Source: Clostridium hydrogeniformans DSM 21757
GTDB taxonomy: Bacteria > Bacillota > Clostridia > Clostridiales > Clostridiaceae
Direction: 5' to 3'
Assembly (NCBI RefSeq): GCF_000686705.1
Contig: NZ_KK366004.1
Location: forward strand, 62,001 to 126,000
DNA: 64,000 nt
The translations under genes and the position numbers were made by a program. Under the pieces are notes generated by a model. The model did no database searches. It saw only the letters and a program-made list of their open reading frames with translations, and was not told the origin of the DNA. The number at the start of each line of letters is the position of its first letter. The stretch's first letter is position 1. This document shows positions 1 to 8,295 of this stretch, piece after piece.

Positions 1-263
1 AGATAAGCATAAAATAATTTATAACTAAAAACTATTTTATATACTATTTAAAATTTAAAAGTTAAAAATAATTAAATTGAGATATAAATCAAATGGAAGT
101 TTAAAAATATATATTACATGTTTAAAAATAATTTAATAATAAAACTTATAATATTAGAAAAGTACAGGGATAATTAAAAATTAAAATTAATAAAAATATA
201 AATATAGGTTAAACACTATAATATAAAATATTGAATAAGGAATTAAATTTAGGAGGGAATTTT
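1..263. other. AT-rich upstream region of dhaK
   Basis: No coding region is visible. The stretch is almost pure A/T and ends in the leader of dhaK. A TATAAT-like hexamer lies near 215, but no good -35 box pairs with it, so no promoter is called. Confidence 0.5.
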
Positions 264-1265
264 ATGAAAAAGCTAATAAATAACCCAAATGATGTTTTAC
301 AAGATATGATAAAAGGAATCACTTATGCTCATGGTGAGTATTTAAGAAAACTTGAATGTTTTGATGTTCTTGTTAGAAAAAACTCACCTATTAAAGGAAA
401 GGTAGCTTTAGTTAGTGGTGGAGGAAGTGGTCATGAACCAGCTCATGGAGGGTATGTAGGACATGGAATGCTTGATGCGGCTGTGTGTGGAGCTGTATTT
501 ACCTCCCCAACTCCAGATCAGGTCTTTGAAGCTATAAAGGCAGTGGATGGAGGAGAAGGAGTACTACTTGTTATTAAAAATTATAGTGGAGACATAATGA
601 ATTTTGAAATGGCAAAAGACATGGCTGATATGGAAGGAATAAAGGTTGAAACTGTAGTGGTTAATGATGATGTAGCCGTTGAGGATAGTCTTTACACAGC
701 AGGAAGACGTGGTATAGCTGGAACTGTATTTGTTCATAAAATAGCTGGAGCTAAGGCTGAGACTGGAGCTTCCCTTGAAGAAGTTAAAAGAGTTGCAGAT
801 AAAGTAGTTGAAAATGTAAGAAGTATGGGGATGGCATTGACTTCTTGCACAGTACCAGCAGCAGGAAAGTCAAATTTTACTTTAGATAAAGATGAAGTAG
901 AAATAGGGATGGGTATTCATGGAGAGCCAGGAACTCATAGAGAGAAAATATCAACAGCTGATAATATAGCACAGCATCTTGTGGAGAGAATACTAGAAGA
1001 CATTAGTATTGAAAAAGAGGAAGAAGTAGCAGTTATGATAAATGGATTAAGTGGTACCCCTCTTATGGAACTGTATATAATAAATAAAAAAGTTCAAGAA
1101 ATACTAGAAGAAAGAGGAATAAAAGCATATAAGACCTTTGTTGGAGAATTTATGACTTCTCTTGAAATGGCAGGATGCTCAGTAACTTTATTAAAACTTG
1201 ATAATGAACTTAAAGAGTTATTAGATGAAAAGGCAGATACACCAGGATTTAAGGTGTTTAAGTAA
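264..1265 (+). CDS. dhaK: PTS-dependent dihydroxyacetone kinase, substrate-binding subunit DhaK
   Basis: This is the subunit that binds dihydroxyacetone covalently; DhaL then phosphorylates it to dihydroxyacetone phosphate in the cytoplasm. The glycine-rich SGGGSGHEPAHGG stretch is at residues 51-63, and the GMGIHGEPG motif near 215 carries His219, equivalent to the family histidine that forms a hemiaminal with the substrate. The length of 333 residues is normal. The ATG at 264 is chosen over an in-frame start at 231 because AGGAGGG sits just upstream of it. dhaL and dhaM follow on the same strand, so this is the PEP-dependent rather than the ATP-dependent enzyme type. Confidence 0.95.
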   Translation: MKKLINNPNDVLQDMIKGITYAHGEYLRKLECFDVLVRKNSPIKGKVALVSGGGSGHEPAHGGYVGHGMLDAAVCGAVFTSPTPDQVFEAIKAVDGGEGVLLVIKNYSGDIMNFEMAKDMADMEGIKVETVVVNDDVAVEDSLYTAGRRGIAGTVFVHKIAGAKAETGASLEEVKRVADKVVENVRSMGMALTSCTVPAAGKSNFTLDKDEVEIGMGIHGEPGTHREKISTADNIAQHLVERILEDISIEKEEEVAVMINGLSGTPLMELYIINKKVQEILEERGIKAYKTFVGEFMTSLEMAGCSVTLLKLDNELKELLDEKADTPGFKVFK

Positions 1266-1473
1266 GAAGATAAATTAGATGAAATTAAAAAAGAATAAAG
1301 TTATTCAGTAATTACTGATAAGAATTATAAGCTTTTATTTAGATATGCAGAAGGTTTATATACAATATAACTTATAGATTAGGGTTATTAAATAAAGATA
1401 TATGAATTAGATAAATTTTAAATTAATGATTTATATAAAATAAGTTTTAACTTAGGTATTTGGAGGTATAACA
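1266..1473 (+). promoter_or_regulatory. dhaK-dhaL spacer with palindrome
   Basis: The 208-base gap is unusually long for dhaKL, which are normally tightly spaced. It contains a perfect 14-base palindrome, TCAGTAATTACTGA, at 1305-1318, extended by flanking TTAT/ATAA with a mismatch. It could be an operator, an mRNA hairpin or chance. No gene is visible in the gap. Confidence 0.35.
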
Positions 1474-2097
1474 ATGATAAATGGAAAAAAGATTATAGAA
1501 ATAATAAATAAAATATATGAGAAAATAGAGAAAAATAAAGCTTATTTGACAGAGCTCGATGCAACTATCGGAGATGGAGATCATGGTCTTAATATGAGCA
1601 GAGGATTCTCCGCAGTAGTTCTAAAATTAAAGGATGAGAGCACAAATAATTTAGGGGATATATTTAAGAAGGCTGGTATGGCATTGGTTTCTAATGTAGG
1701 AGGGGCATCAGGTCCTTTATACGGTACAGCTTTTATGAAGGGAGCTGTAGTTGTAAATGAAAAAAGTGAAATGGATATTAATGACTTTTTAAACCTATTA
1801 AAAGCAGCTTTAGATGGAATTAAGCAAAGGGGGAAGGGTGTAGAAGGAGAAAAGACTATGATAGATTCTTTATCTCCTGCTATTGAAGAGCTTGAAAAAG
1901 CTATAAATGAAGGATTATTCCCTAAAGAAGCCTTAGAAAAAGCAAAGGATGGAGCATTAAAAGGAGTTGAATATACAAAAACTATAGTAGCTAAAAAAGG
2001 TAGAGCAAGTTATCTTGGAGAAAGAAGTATAGGACACCAAGATGCAGGAGCAACATCATGCTATTATATATTAGAAACAGTCTGGGAAGAAGTATAG
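1474..2097 (+). CDS. dhaL: Dihydroxyacetone kinase ADP-binding subunit DhaL
   Basis: DhaL carries a tightly bound ADP that is rephosphorylated by DhaM and donates the phosphate to substrate on DhaK. The signature DATIGDGDHG at residues 29-38 supplies the three aspartates (29, 34, 36) that hold the two Mg2+ ions and ADP. GGASGPLYGTAF near residues 72-83 is the second conserved nucleotide-binding loop. The length of 207 residues is typical. TGGAGG lies 8 bases before the ATG. It is followed after 25 bases by dhaM. Confidence 0.95.
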   Translation: MINGKKIIEIINKIYEKIEKNKAYLTELDATIGDGDHGLNMSRGFSAVVLKLKDESTNNLGDIFKKAGMALVSNVGGASGPLYGTAFMKGAVVVNEKSEMDINDFLNLLKAALDGIKQRGKGVEGEKTMIDSLSPAIEELEKAINEGLFPKEALEKAKDGALKGVEYTKTIVAKKGRASYLGERSIGHQDAGATSCYYILETVWEEV

Positions 2098-2122
2098 TAA
2101 GTAAAGAGAGGATGAAAATAAT

Positions 2123-2515
2123 ATGGTAGGATTAGTAATAGTTTCACATAGCAGTAAGATAGCAGAAGGCGTTGTAGAAATGGCAAAACAAATGGCTGAT
2201 GGAGCACCAATTATAGCAGCAGGGGGAACTCAAGATGGTAGAATAGGTACTGATGCAGAGAGAATCTGTGATGCCATGAAAACTGTTTATTCTGATGAGG
2301 GAGTACTAGTGTTATTTGATTTAGGAAGTGCTTATATGAATGCAGAAATGGCAAAAGACTTTTTAGATTCAGAATATGATGGGGATAAAATAGAGTTAGT
2401 TGATTGTGCTTTAGTAGAGGGAGCTATAACTGCAGCTGTAGAGAGCTTTATGGGAAGTTCAAGAGAGCATATGAAGGATGTATTAAAAGATTTAGCTCTT
2501 AATAAGATGCCATAG
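2123..2515 (+). CDS. dhaM: PTS phosphotransferase subunit DhaM (EIIA-man-like)
   Basis: This is a single-domain EIIA of the mannose-type fold, which takes phosphate from HPr and passes it to ADP on DhaL. The VIVSHSSKIAEG motif places the phosphorylatable histidine at residue 9, and GGTQDGRIGT near residues 33-42 is a conserved DhaM block. The length of 130 residues is that of the short, Firmicute-type DhaM without fused HPr or EI domains. It is the last gene of the dha operon, and a strong terminator follows 55 bases later. Confidence 0.95.
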   Translation: MVGLVIVSHSSKIAEGVVEMAKQMADGAPIIAAGGTQDGRIGTDAERICDAMKTVYSDEGVLVLFDLGSAYMNAEMAKDFLDSEYDGDKIELVDCALVEGAITAAVESFMGSSREHMKDVLKDLALNKMP

Positions 2516-2570
2516 GAGAAACAACAAAAAAATTTTGAAAATAAAAACATCATGGATATATTGAGTTTTA

Positions 2571-2632
2571 AAATGTACCCCATATAGTAGACAATCTAAA
2601 AAAAAGTCTACTATAAAGGGTACATTTTACTA
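2571..2632. terminator. Bidirectional terminator after dhaM
   Basis: A long inverted repeat has arms at 2571-2592 and 2606-2628 (AAATGTACCCC...GGGTACATTT outer, ATAGTAGAC...GTCTACTAT inner) around an A-rich loop. It lies between convergent dhaM and the minus-strand membrane gene. Confidence 0.85.
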
Positions 2633-2639
2633 ATATTGC

Positions 2640-3032
2640 CTATGATTTTTCACAAAAATTTCTTTTTAAAATATATTCTACAGTAATAAATACTGCAACT
2701 AATATTAAGAATTCAAGTTCTAATAAGATAACACTTACATTATAAACATCAGATTTATTTAATATTAGCAATATTATAGTAAGTATCAATGTACATACTC
2801 CTGAAATACTCCATATTAAACTACATTTTCTATTAGCTAAAGCCAATGGATTTGTATCTTTAGAAAAAGACTCTCTCTTATCATCTGAAAAGCCATTAAA
2901 AAACATTGCTATAGGTATAATTAAATCTAATGTTTTGTCTATCTTTTTATATAAATTACATTTATATAAAATTCCTATGAAAATCATTAATATAGGAATA
3001 CCTATATCGCAAGTCAATATTAATATATTCAT
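2640..3032 (-). CDS. Small integral membrane protein, unrecognised family
   Basis: The 130-residue product has three hydrophobic segments (about 3-24, 74-93 and 97-120) and a charged loop between the first two containing FNGFSDDKRESF and NPLALANRK. The start is supported by ATGGAGG before the ATG on the minus strand. I do not recognise the family. It stands alone, convergent with the dha operon and sharing its terminator, so context gives no role. Confidence 0.6.
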   Translation of the reverse strand: MNILILTCDIGIPILMIFIGILYKCNLYKKIDKTLDLIIPIAMFFNGFSDDKRESFSKDTNPLALANRKCSLIWSISGVCTLILTIILLILNKSDVYNVSVILLELEFLILVAVFITVEYILKRNFCEKS

Positions 3033-3506
3033 ATCAAAACCTCCATATATCTTATAATAATATAACTATTCTTAACACTCCCTTTTATGCAAGGATTATT
3101 AATAAACAATATTTTACATATATGTATCAAATTATAGTGTATCTATATGCTAATAACAATATTGGTTTTCTTTCTTTAAAATTAGATATCTTTGTATAAG
3201 CATTAGCTATATTGAATTTAACCATAAAGATTTTAATTTTTATCACTTCCATATTATTTTAAAACTTCAATATTGATTTAAAACATAGCCTTATTTTAAT
3301 ATAATTGATAAATTATATTAAAATAAGTTCTAGGATCATTTATAAAATAGTAATCGTATATATAAATATAAAGATAATTAATGGTAATATTTATTGTTTT
3401 ATGAATATAAAAAATATTAAGTTAAGGGAAATAGTGATAATTGAAAATAAATTAACTTTATGATATCATTATACTAAAACCTAAAAAATAGAGGAGGAAT
3501 TTATAT
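3033..3506 (+). promoter_or_regulatory. Intergenic region with promoter for the CNNM gene
   Basis: No gene is visible in this AT-rich stretch between two divergent genes. A good sigma-A promoter is present: TTGAAA at 3441-3446, a 17-base spacer and TATCAT at 3464-3469, which would start transcription about 30 bases before the CNNM start codon. Confidence 0.5.
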
Positions 3507-4817
3507 ATGGAATCAGACCCACTTCCGGGGAGCAATTTTACAGGACAACTAGTATTAATTGCTGTTCTAACACTAATAAATGCTTTTTTCGCTTCAGCAG
3601 AAATGGCACTAGTGTCACTAAATAAAAATAAGATGAAAATTCTTGCTGAAGGAGGAAACAAAAAAGCACAATTGTTATTAAAATTATTAGAAGAACCAAG
3701 TAGATTTCTAGCTACAATACAGGTTGGAATTACTTTAGCAGGATTCTTCTCCAGTGCATCAGCAGCTACAGGTATATCTAAAGATTTAGGGGTATATCTA
3801 AATAGTATTAATATACCTTATAGTGGAGAAATATCCATGGCGTTAATTACAATTGTATTATCTTATATAACTCTTGTATTTGGAGAATTATTTCCAAAAC
3901 GTATAGCCTTAAAAAAGGCAGAAGCTATAGCTATGTTTTCAGTTAAGCCGATTTTATTTGTGTCCAAGCTTACTGTACCTTTTGTAAAATTATTATCCAT
4001 GTCTACTAATTTACTGGTGAAAATAGTTGGATTAGATAAGAATAATACAGAAGAAACCGTATCTAGAGAGGAAATAAAATCTTTAGTAGAGGCAGGACAA
4101 GAGAATGGGGTTATAAAGATAAGTGAAAAAGAAATGATAAATGGTATCTTTAAGTTTGATAACAAACTTGCTAAAGAGGTGATGACTCCAAGAACTGAAG
4201 TGTTTTTAATTAATATAAACACCCCAGTTAATAAGTTTCTTGATAAACTATTAGATGAAAAATATTCAAGAATTCCTGTTTATGAGGATGACATAGATAA
4301 TATAATAGGAGTTCTTTATATGAAGGATTTTATAGTAGAAGCTAGAAAAAGTGGCTTTGAAAATGTGGATATTAGAAAAATACTTCACTCACCGTATTTT
4401 GTTCCTGAAACTAAAAATATCAATGAGCTTTTTAAGGATCTCCAAAGTTCTAAAAAGCATATATCTGTACTAATAGATGAATATGGAGGTTTTTCAGGAA
4501 TTGTTACCATAGAAGACCTTATAGAAGAGGTCATGGGTGAAATAGATGATGAATATGATGATAGTGAGCCAGATATAAAGAAGGTTGATAACAATACCTA
4601 TATTTTAAGTGGCTTAGTTCCTATAGATGATTTAAATGAGCAATTAAATTTAAACTTGAATTCTGAGGATTATGATACCCTTGGTGGTTTTCTAATTGAT
4701 ATTATTGGAAACATACCTAAGGATAAGGAAGAAAAGATAGTTCATTATGGAAATATAACATTTCAAATAGAAGAAGTTAAGGAAAAAAGAATAGGTAAGG
4801 TTAAACTATGTATATAA
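3507..4817 (+). CDS. CNNM/CorC (hemolysin-like) membrane transporter, DUF21-CBS-CorC_HlyC
   Basis: The 436-residue protein has the three-part layout of the CNNM/CorC family. An N-terminal DUF21 membrane domain (about 10-190, starting [20 protein letters not shown]) is followed by a CBS pair (about 210-330, with [10 protein letters not shown] and [15 protein letters not shown]) and a C-terminal CorC_HlyC domain (about 350-432). Family members export Mg2+ or affect Co2+/Mg2+ resistance; the old name hemolysin is misleading. AGGAGG precedes the ATG. The gene appears monocistronic, with its own promoter and terminator. The ion cannot be told from sequence. Confidence 0.9.
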   Translation: MESDPLPGSNFTGQLVLIAVLTLINAFFASAEMALVSLNKNKMKILAEGGNKKAQLLLKLLEEPSRFLATIQVGITLAGFFSSASAATGISKDLGVYLNSINIPYSGEISMALITIVLSYITLVFGELFPKRIALKKAEAIAMFSVKPILFVSKLTVPFVKLLSMSTNLLVKIVGLDKNNTEETVSREEIKSLVEAGQENGVIKISEKEMINGIFKFDNKLAKEVMTPRTEVFLININTPVNKFLDKLLDEKYSRIPVYEDDIDNIIGVLYMKDFIVEARKSGFENVDIRKILHSPYFVPETKNINELFKDLQSSKKHISVLIDEYGGFSGIVTIEDLIEEVMGEIDDEYDDSEPDIKKVDNNTYILSGLVPIDDLNEQLNLNLNSEDYDTLGGFLIDIIGNIPKDKEEKIVHYGNITFQIEEVKEKRIGKVKLCI

Positions 4818-4843
4818 GTATAATTAACCTTTAAATAATTTAA

Positions 4844-4889
4844 AGAAAGCCTCTATCTAGAGTTTTATAATCTAGATAAGGGCTTTTAT
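4844..4889 (+). terminator. Terminator after CNNM gene
   Basis: Hairpin AAAGCC-TCTATCTAGA / TCTAGATA-GGGCTTTT, 27 bases after the stop codon. Confidence 0.85.
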
Positions 4890-5018
4890 AGGTTAAATGA
4901 ATATTTATATTTTAAGAAAATTTTGAATTTAGGCGATATATCAATTGTATGATATATCAGATGTTATGCCAATAAAAAGTATAATGTGAATGATTATGAA
5001 AGCCTAGGGATTTATAAA

Positions 5019-5044
5019 AATAACTATCAGAAATAACTATCAGA
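5019..5044. repeat. 13-base tandem duplication
   Basis: AAATAACTATCAG is present twice in tandem, at the 3' end of the acetyltransferase pseudogene on the minus strand. It is consistent with local slippage. Confidence 0.6.
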
Positions 5045-5849
5045 AATAACGTATGCTTTTTTAGCAACTAAGGAGAAGGCTCTTTTTAAAGCTTCTAGAA
5101 ACACTGCTTTACCAATATCCTTGTTTCTATACTCTGGAATTGTACATACAGGTTCAACATAAGCATAATCAGTTTTTTCATTATACCATAAGCCACAGTA
5201 TGCAACATATTCCCTATCTTTATTTTCTGCAACAATATGCAGGAATGGATTCAAATTCCATGCTGACAACATTATCTTTTGTCTATTCATAGTAAATTCA
5301 TCAATAGGAAGAGGTCCTTGGTGGTCAAATCCTTTCCACAATACCTCATGATGTTTATATAAGTCATTTTTATATTAAGATTTTTTAGTTCTATGTCTTT
5401 AGGAGTTATAAAATCAAGGTTAAGATTATCTAGTGTAAGTTCTAGTATATTCTCAGTCTGAGAATTAGTTATAAATCCATAACTAAGTAATAACTCTATA
5501 GTGTTATTATCATCATCATTTACTGCAATACCGAGACTATTTTTATCGCTAAAAGTAGCAAGGGTATATTCTAATATATTTTTTTCTAATTCTTCAAATC
5601 CTAGTTTAGTAGCAAAAAATGCTTCACCCAAAGAGTGGTCATAGGTTGCAATACCTACTAACTCATCATCACAAAACCATAAACCAATTTTATCTATTAA
5701 GTCTTTACAAAATTCAGGGTGAAAAAACATCCACTCCCATCTTGCCCAATTCCAGTTTATATGTTTACGGTCATATTTTGATAATTCAATGAAAAATCAC
5801 ATACCTCATCATAATAAGAATTATGGAAATTTTTAAAAGTAACTTTCAT
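5027..5849 (-). pseudogene. Two-domain GNAT acetyltransferase, broken by two single-base frameshifts
   Basis: Read on the minus strand from ATG at 5849, the protein begins MKVTFKNFHNSYYDEV, then shifts frame at a run of five A/T (5792-5796). It continues as LSKYDRKHINWNWARWEWM and a long GNAT-like segment, shifts again at a run of five (5367-5371), and ends through HHEVLWKGFDHQG to the C-terminal half with CGLWYNEK and IPEYRNKDIGKAVF (acetyl-CoA loop). Adding one base at each run would restore about 274 residues, the usual size of this GNAT family. Both lesions lie in homopolymers, so sequencing error is as likely as true decay. Confidence 0.8.
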
Positions 5850-6470
5850 TTTGATCCATCTCGTAAAATTAAAAAAATATAGGTTATAATAATTTTTAAT
5901 TATGCAATAGATTATAGTTAGTCTACAGTTTGATTATAAGAAAATTTACAATATAATTAAATTAAATCAATATATTTACATATAATTTGATTTTATTTCT
6001 ATAAAGTCTTCTGTTTTATGTAAGTATGGACTAAATTGTATTGAAGAATAAAAATCTTTACTTTTACTACTTCTTCATGATTTTCAAATATTTAAAGCTA
6101 TTTGAATAAATGCATATTCTAATAATATAAAAGGTTATAGATAATTTTAATATAAAGTTAAATTATTTTTAAAAGAATATCAATAATTTATTGGTATTCT
6201 ATAAATAGAAAGATTATTCTGAAAAAAGCATCACTTTATTAAATGATCCCCAAAATCTTTAAATATATTATTAGTTTGATGAAGAAGACCACCTACTTTA
6301 GTAGGTGGTTTTCTTGTAGAAACTATTGGTACTTAGTAATGTAATTGGATAACTTGTCTTAACTTACATAGAGTATTTATTAAAGTACCGGATAAAATAA
6401 TAGTGCAAGGACAAGAGAAACAAACCTTGCAAAACTTCTACAAAACTAAAGATACAAGGAGGAATTCATC
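5850..6470. other. Non-coding region with possible minus-strand gene remnant
   Basis: No intact gene is present. On the minus strand, 5976-6072 reads DFYSSIQFSPYLHKTEDF and on to a stop, preceded in another frame (about 6060-6096) by NHEEVVKVK. This looks like the decayed 3' end of a gene, but I cannot name it. A terminator hairpin follows at 6286-6315, then the spore gene leader. Confidence 0.35.
6286..6315 (+). terminator. Terminator hairpin upstream of spore genes
   Basis: Perfect stem ACCACCTAC/GTAGGTGGT with a four-base loop, followed by TTTTCTT. There is no intact + strand gene directly upstream, so it ends either an unrecognised short transcript or a decayed unit. Confidence 0.7.
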
Positions 6471-6650
6471 ATGGCAAAGAAGTTAGTTCCAGAAGCAAAA
6501 CAAGGTCTTGCAAACTTTAGAGCAGAGGTAGCAAGAGAAATGGGAGTACCATTTAGTGAATACAACGGAGATTTAACATCAAAGCAATGTGGTTCCGTTG
6601 GTGGAGAAATGGTTAAAAGAATGGTAGAAGCCTACGAAAAGAATCTGTAA
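6471..6650 (+). CDS. Alpha/beta-type small acid-soluble spore protein (SASP), copy 1
   Basis: The 59-residue SASP coats and protects DNA in the dormant spore and is cleaved by the GPR protease on germination. RAEVAREMGVPF near residues 17-28 contains the GPR site, and YNGDLTSKQCGSVGGEMVKR (31-50) is the conserved DNA-binding block ending in the GSVGGEMVKRMV signature. AGGAGG lies 8 bases before the ATG. Expression should need the forespore sigma factor SigG, but a convincing SigG promoter was not identified. A second, nearly identical copy follows after 54 bases. Confidence 0.95.
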   Translation: MAKKLVPEAKQGLANFRAEVAREMGVPFSEYNGDLTSKQCGSVGGEMVKRMVEAYEKNL

Positions 6651-6704
6651 TATAAGATTTTAAATTATTAAGTAGGAATACTAAAAAATAAGGAGGAATT
6701 AATC

Positions 6705-6884
6705 ATGGCAAAGAAATTAGTTCCAGAAGCAAAACAAGGATTAGCTAAGTTTAGAGCAGAGGTAGCAAGAGAAATGGGAGTACCATTTAGTGAATACAAC
6801 GGAGACTTAACATCAAAACAATGTGGTTCTGTTGGTGGAGAAATGGTTAAAAGAATGGTAGAATCTTACGAAAAAAATTTATAA
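6705..6884 (+). CDS. Alpha/beta-type small acid-soluble spore protein (SASP), copy 2
   Basis: This is a tandem duplicate of the preceding gene, also 59 residues, with only three residues changed (Asn15 to Lys, Ala54 to Ser and a Lys/Asn-equivalent region otherwise kept). DNA identity, including third codon positions and the AAGGAGGAATTNATC leader, is very high, pointing to recent duplication or gene conversion. A terminator 20 bases downstream closes the unit. Its role in spore DNA protection is the same as that of copy 1. Confidence 0.95.
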   Translation: MAKKLVPEAKQGLAKFRAEVAREMGVPFSEYNGDLTSKQCGSVGGEMVKRMVESYEKNL

Positions 6885-6906
6885 GAGTAGAAGTTTAATA
6901 TTAAGG

Positions 6907-6935
6907 AAGGACACCACAATATGTGGTGTCCTTTT
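6907..6935 (+). terminator. Terminator after SASP pair
   Basis: Stem AAGGACACCAC / GTGGTGTCCTT with U-tail. Confidence 0.9.
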
Positions 6936-7328
6936 AAATTTCTTCTAAAGCCATAAAAATAACCAGAGGTAAAAAAGCTTAAATGATAATTTATGCTCAC
7001 ATATAACTTTTTAAGTTTTAAGAGATTTTAATAATATTGATATGAGCTTTACAATAGAAGTCTAGAGATTTTAAAGAATCAAAGAAAATCTTAAGTTTTA
7101 TATAAAACTTAAATATAAATATTGATTAACAAATTATTTACATATACAATATTTACTAACAGTATAATATGATATATAATGATATACAAAGGTAAAGGTT
7201 TTTGAATAACTCTTTATGAAATATAAAATAACTAATAATGAAGTTTGGTATATAACTTAATCTAAATTTATTTTATGAATAATATATAATATGTAAGGAT
7301 AAAAATATGCAAAGTAAGAGGTGTTTTT
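6936..7328. other. Intergenic region before NfeD operon
   Basis: AT-rich. No gene, structured RNA or clear promoter was recognised. A SigW-type promoter like the one that drives the B. subtilis flotillin operon was looked for and not seen. Confidence 0.5.
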
Positions 7329-7856
7329 ATGGTTACATTGTATCAGGTATTTTTAATAATAGGAGGAGTATATGTCTTAATTACATTAATCTTTGGAGGA
7401 GTATTTGATTTTTTTAATATTGATGGAGATTTAGGAATATCATTCCTAGGACTATTTAAACCTGTAATAATAATGTGTTTTTTATTAATGGTGGGTGGAA
7501 TTGGACTCTTTGGAGAGCATAAAGGATTCAATTCAACCATAGTATTAGGAGTAGCAATTGCTATAGGAAGCATAGTAGCATACCTTATAGAAACTTTTAT
7601 CTTTAAAGCTTTAAGAAAAGCAGAGAATACAAGCATTAGGTCCCAGAAGGAGTTAACTGGAACTAAAGCTACAGTAATATCTCCTATAATTAAGAATGGT
7701 TTTGGAACTATAGCTTATGTTATTGAAGGAAATATATATAATGCTCCTGCTAAAGCTATAAAAGGAGAGCGTATAGAACAAGGGGAAGAGGTGGTTATAA
7801 ACAAAGTAGAAAATAGTATTTATTATGTTACATCATTAAATATTAAAGAAGAGTAA
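7329..7856 (+). CDS. NfeD-like membrane protein (YuaF type)
   Basis: The 175-residue protein has membrane helices at about 5-27, 45-65 and 72-97, followed by a soluble C-terminal domain (about 105-172). In that domain LTGTKATVISPIIKNGFGTI resembles the OB-fold of NfeD proteins. NfeD/YuaF proteins are encoded next to flotillins and act with them in membrane microdomains. Here the flotillin gene follows in the same operon, separated by one small membrane protein gene, which strongly supports the call. AAGAGGTG precedes the ATG. Confidence 0.85.
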   Translation: MVTLYQVFLIIGGVYVLITLIFGGVFDFFNIDGDLGISFLGLFKPVIIMCFLLMVGGIGLFGEHKGFNSTIVLGVAIAIGSIVAYLIETFIFKALRKAENTSIRSQKELTGTKATVISPIIKNGFGTIAYVIEGNIYNAPAKAIKGERIEQGEEVVINKVENSIYYVTSLNIKEE

Positions 7857-7902
7857 TAGTTAAACAGAAAAAACTAACCTATTTGAGATGGAGTGAGGAT
7901 AA

Positions 7903-8190
7903 ATGAATTTATTTTTTAGAGTATTATTTATAATTTTTGGAGTTCTTTTTATGGAGTTTACAGTTTTTAAAAAGTCCACTACAGCAAGGAATCTTAGAAC
8001 TTTAATTAATAAAAAAAGAATTACTAAGTATTTAATTACCTTTATATTAGTTATACTTTTAGTGGTTGTTAATGATGTTGTAGTAAAATCTTATGGATTT
8101 TTAAATAATATAATTTTTCAAGCTATATATTATTTAATTATTGGTTTTATCTTTAGTTTTATAGACTGGGATAGAACAAAAGTGAAGTAA
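7903..8190 (+). CDS. Small membrane protein between nfeD and floT
   Basis: The 95-residue protein has about three hydrophobic segments (3-22, 42-62, 68-88) and a basic loop with ARNLRTLINKKRITK. I recognise no family. It lies 46 bases after the nfeD-like gene and 105 bases before floT, in the same direction, so it may belong to the microdomain module. ATGGAGTGAGG lies before its ATG. Confidence 0.65.
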   Translation: MNLFFRVLFIIFGVLFMEFTVFKKSTTARNLRTLINKKRITKYLITFILVILLVVVNDVVVKSYGFLNNIIFQAIYYLIIGFIFSFIDWDRTKVK

Positions 8191-8295
8191 TTGTATGTTT
8201 TATAGTTTATGTAATTAAAGGCTAAGTATTAGGTGAAATAAATTTATTATCACCTATTATTTAATATAAAATTTTAATAAGGGGGAGAGTTTATT

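Noticed and set aside
3458-3661. Minus-strand frame overlapping the CNNM gene start
   Set aside because: It is opposite a well-supported coding region and has no ribosome binding site.
6340-6390. SigG promoter for the spore protein genes
   Set aside because: GGATA and CATA elements are present but the -10 region deviates from the SigG consensus; too weak to call.
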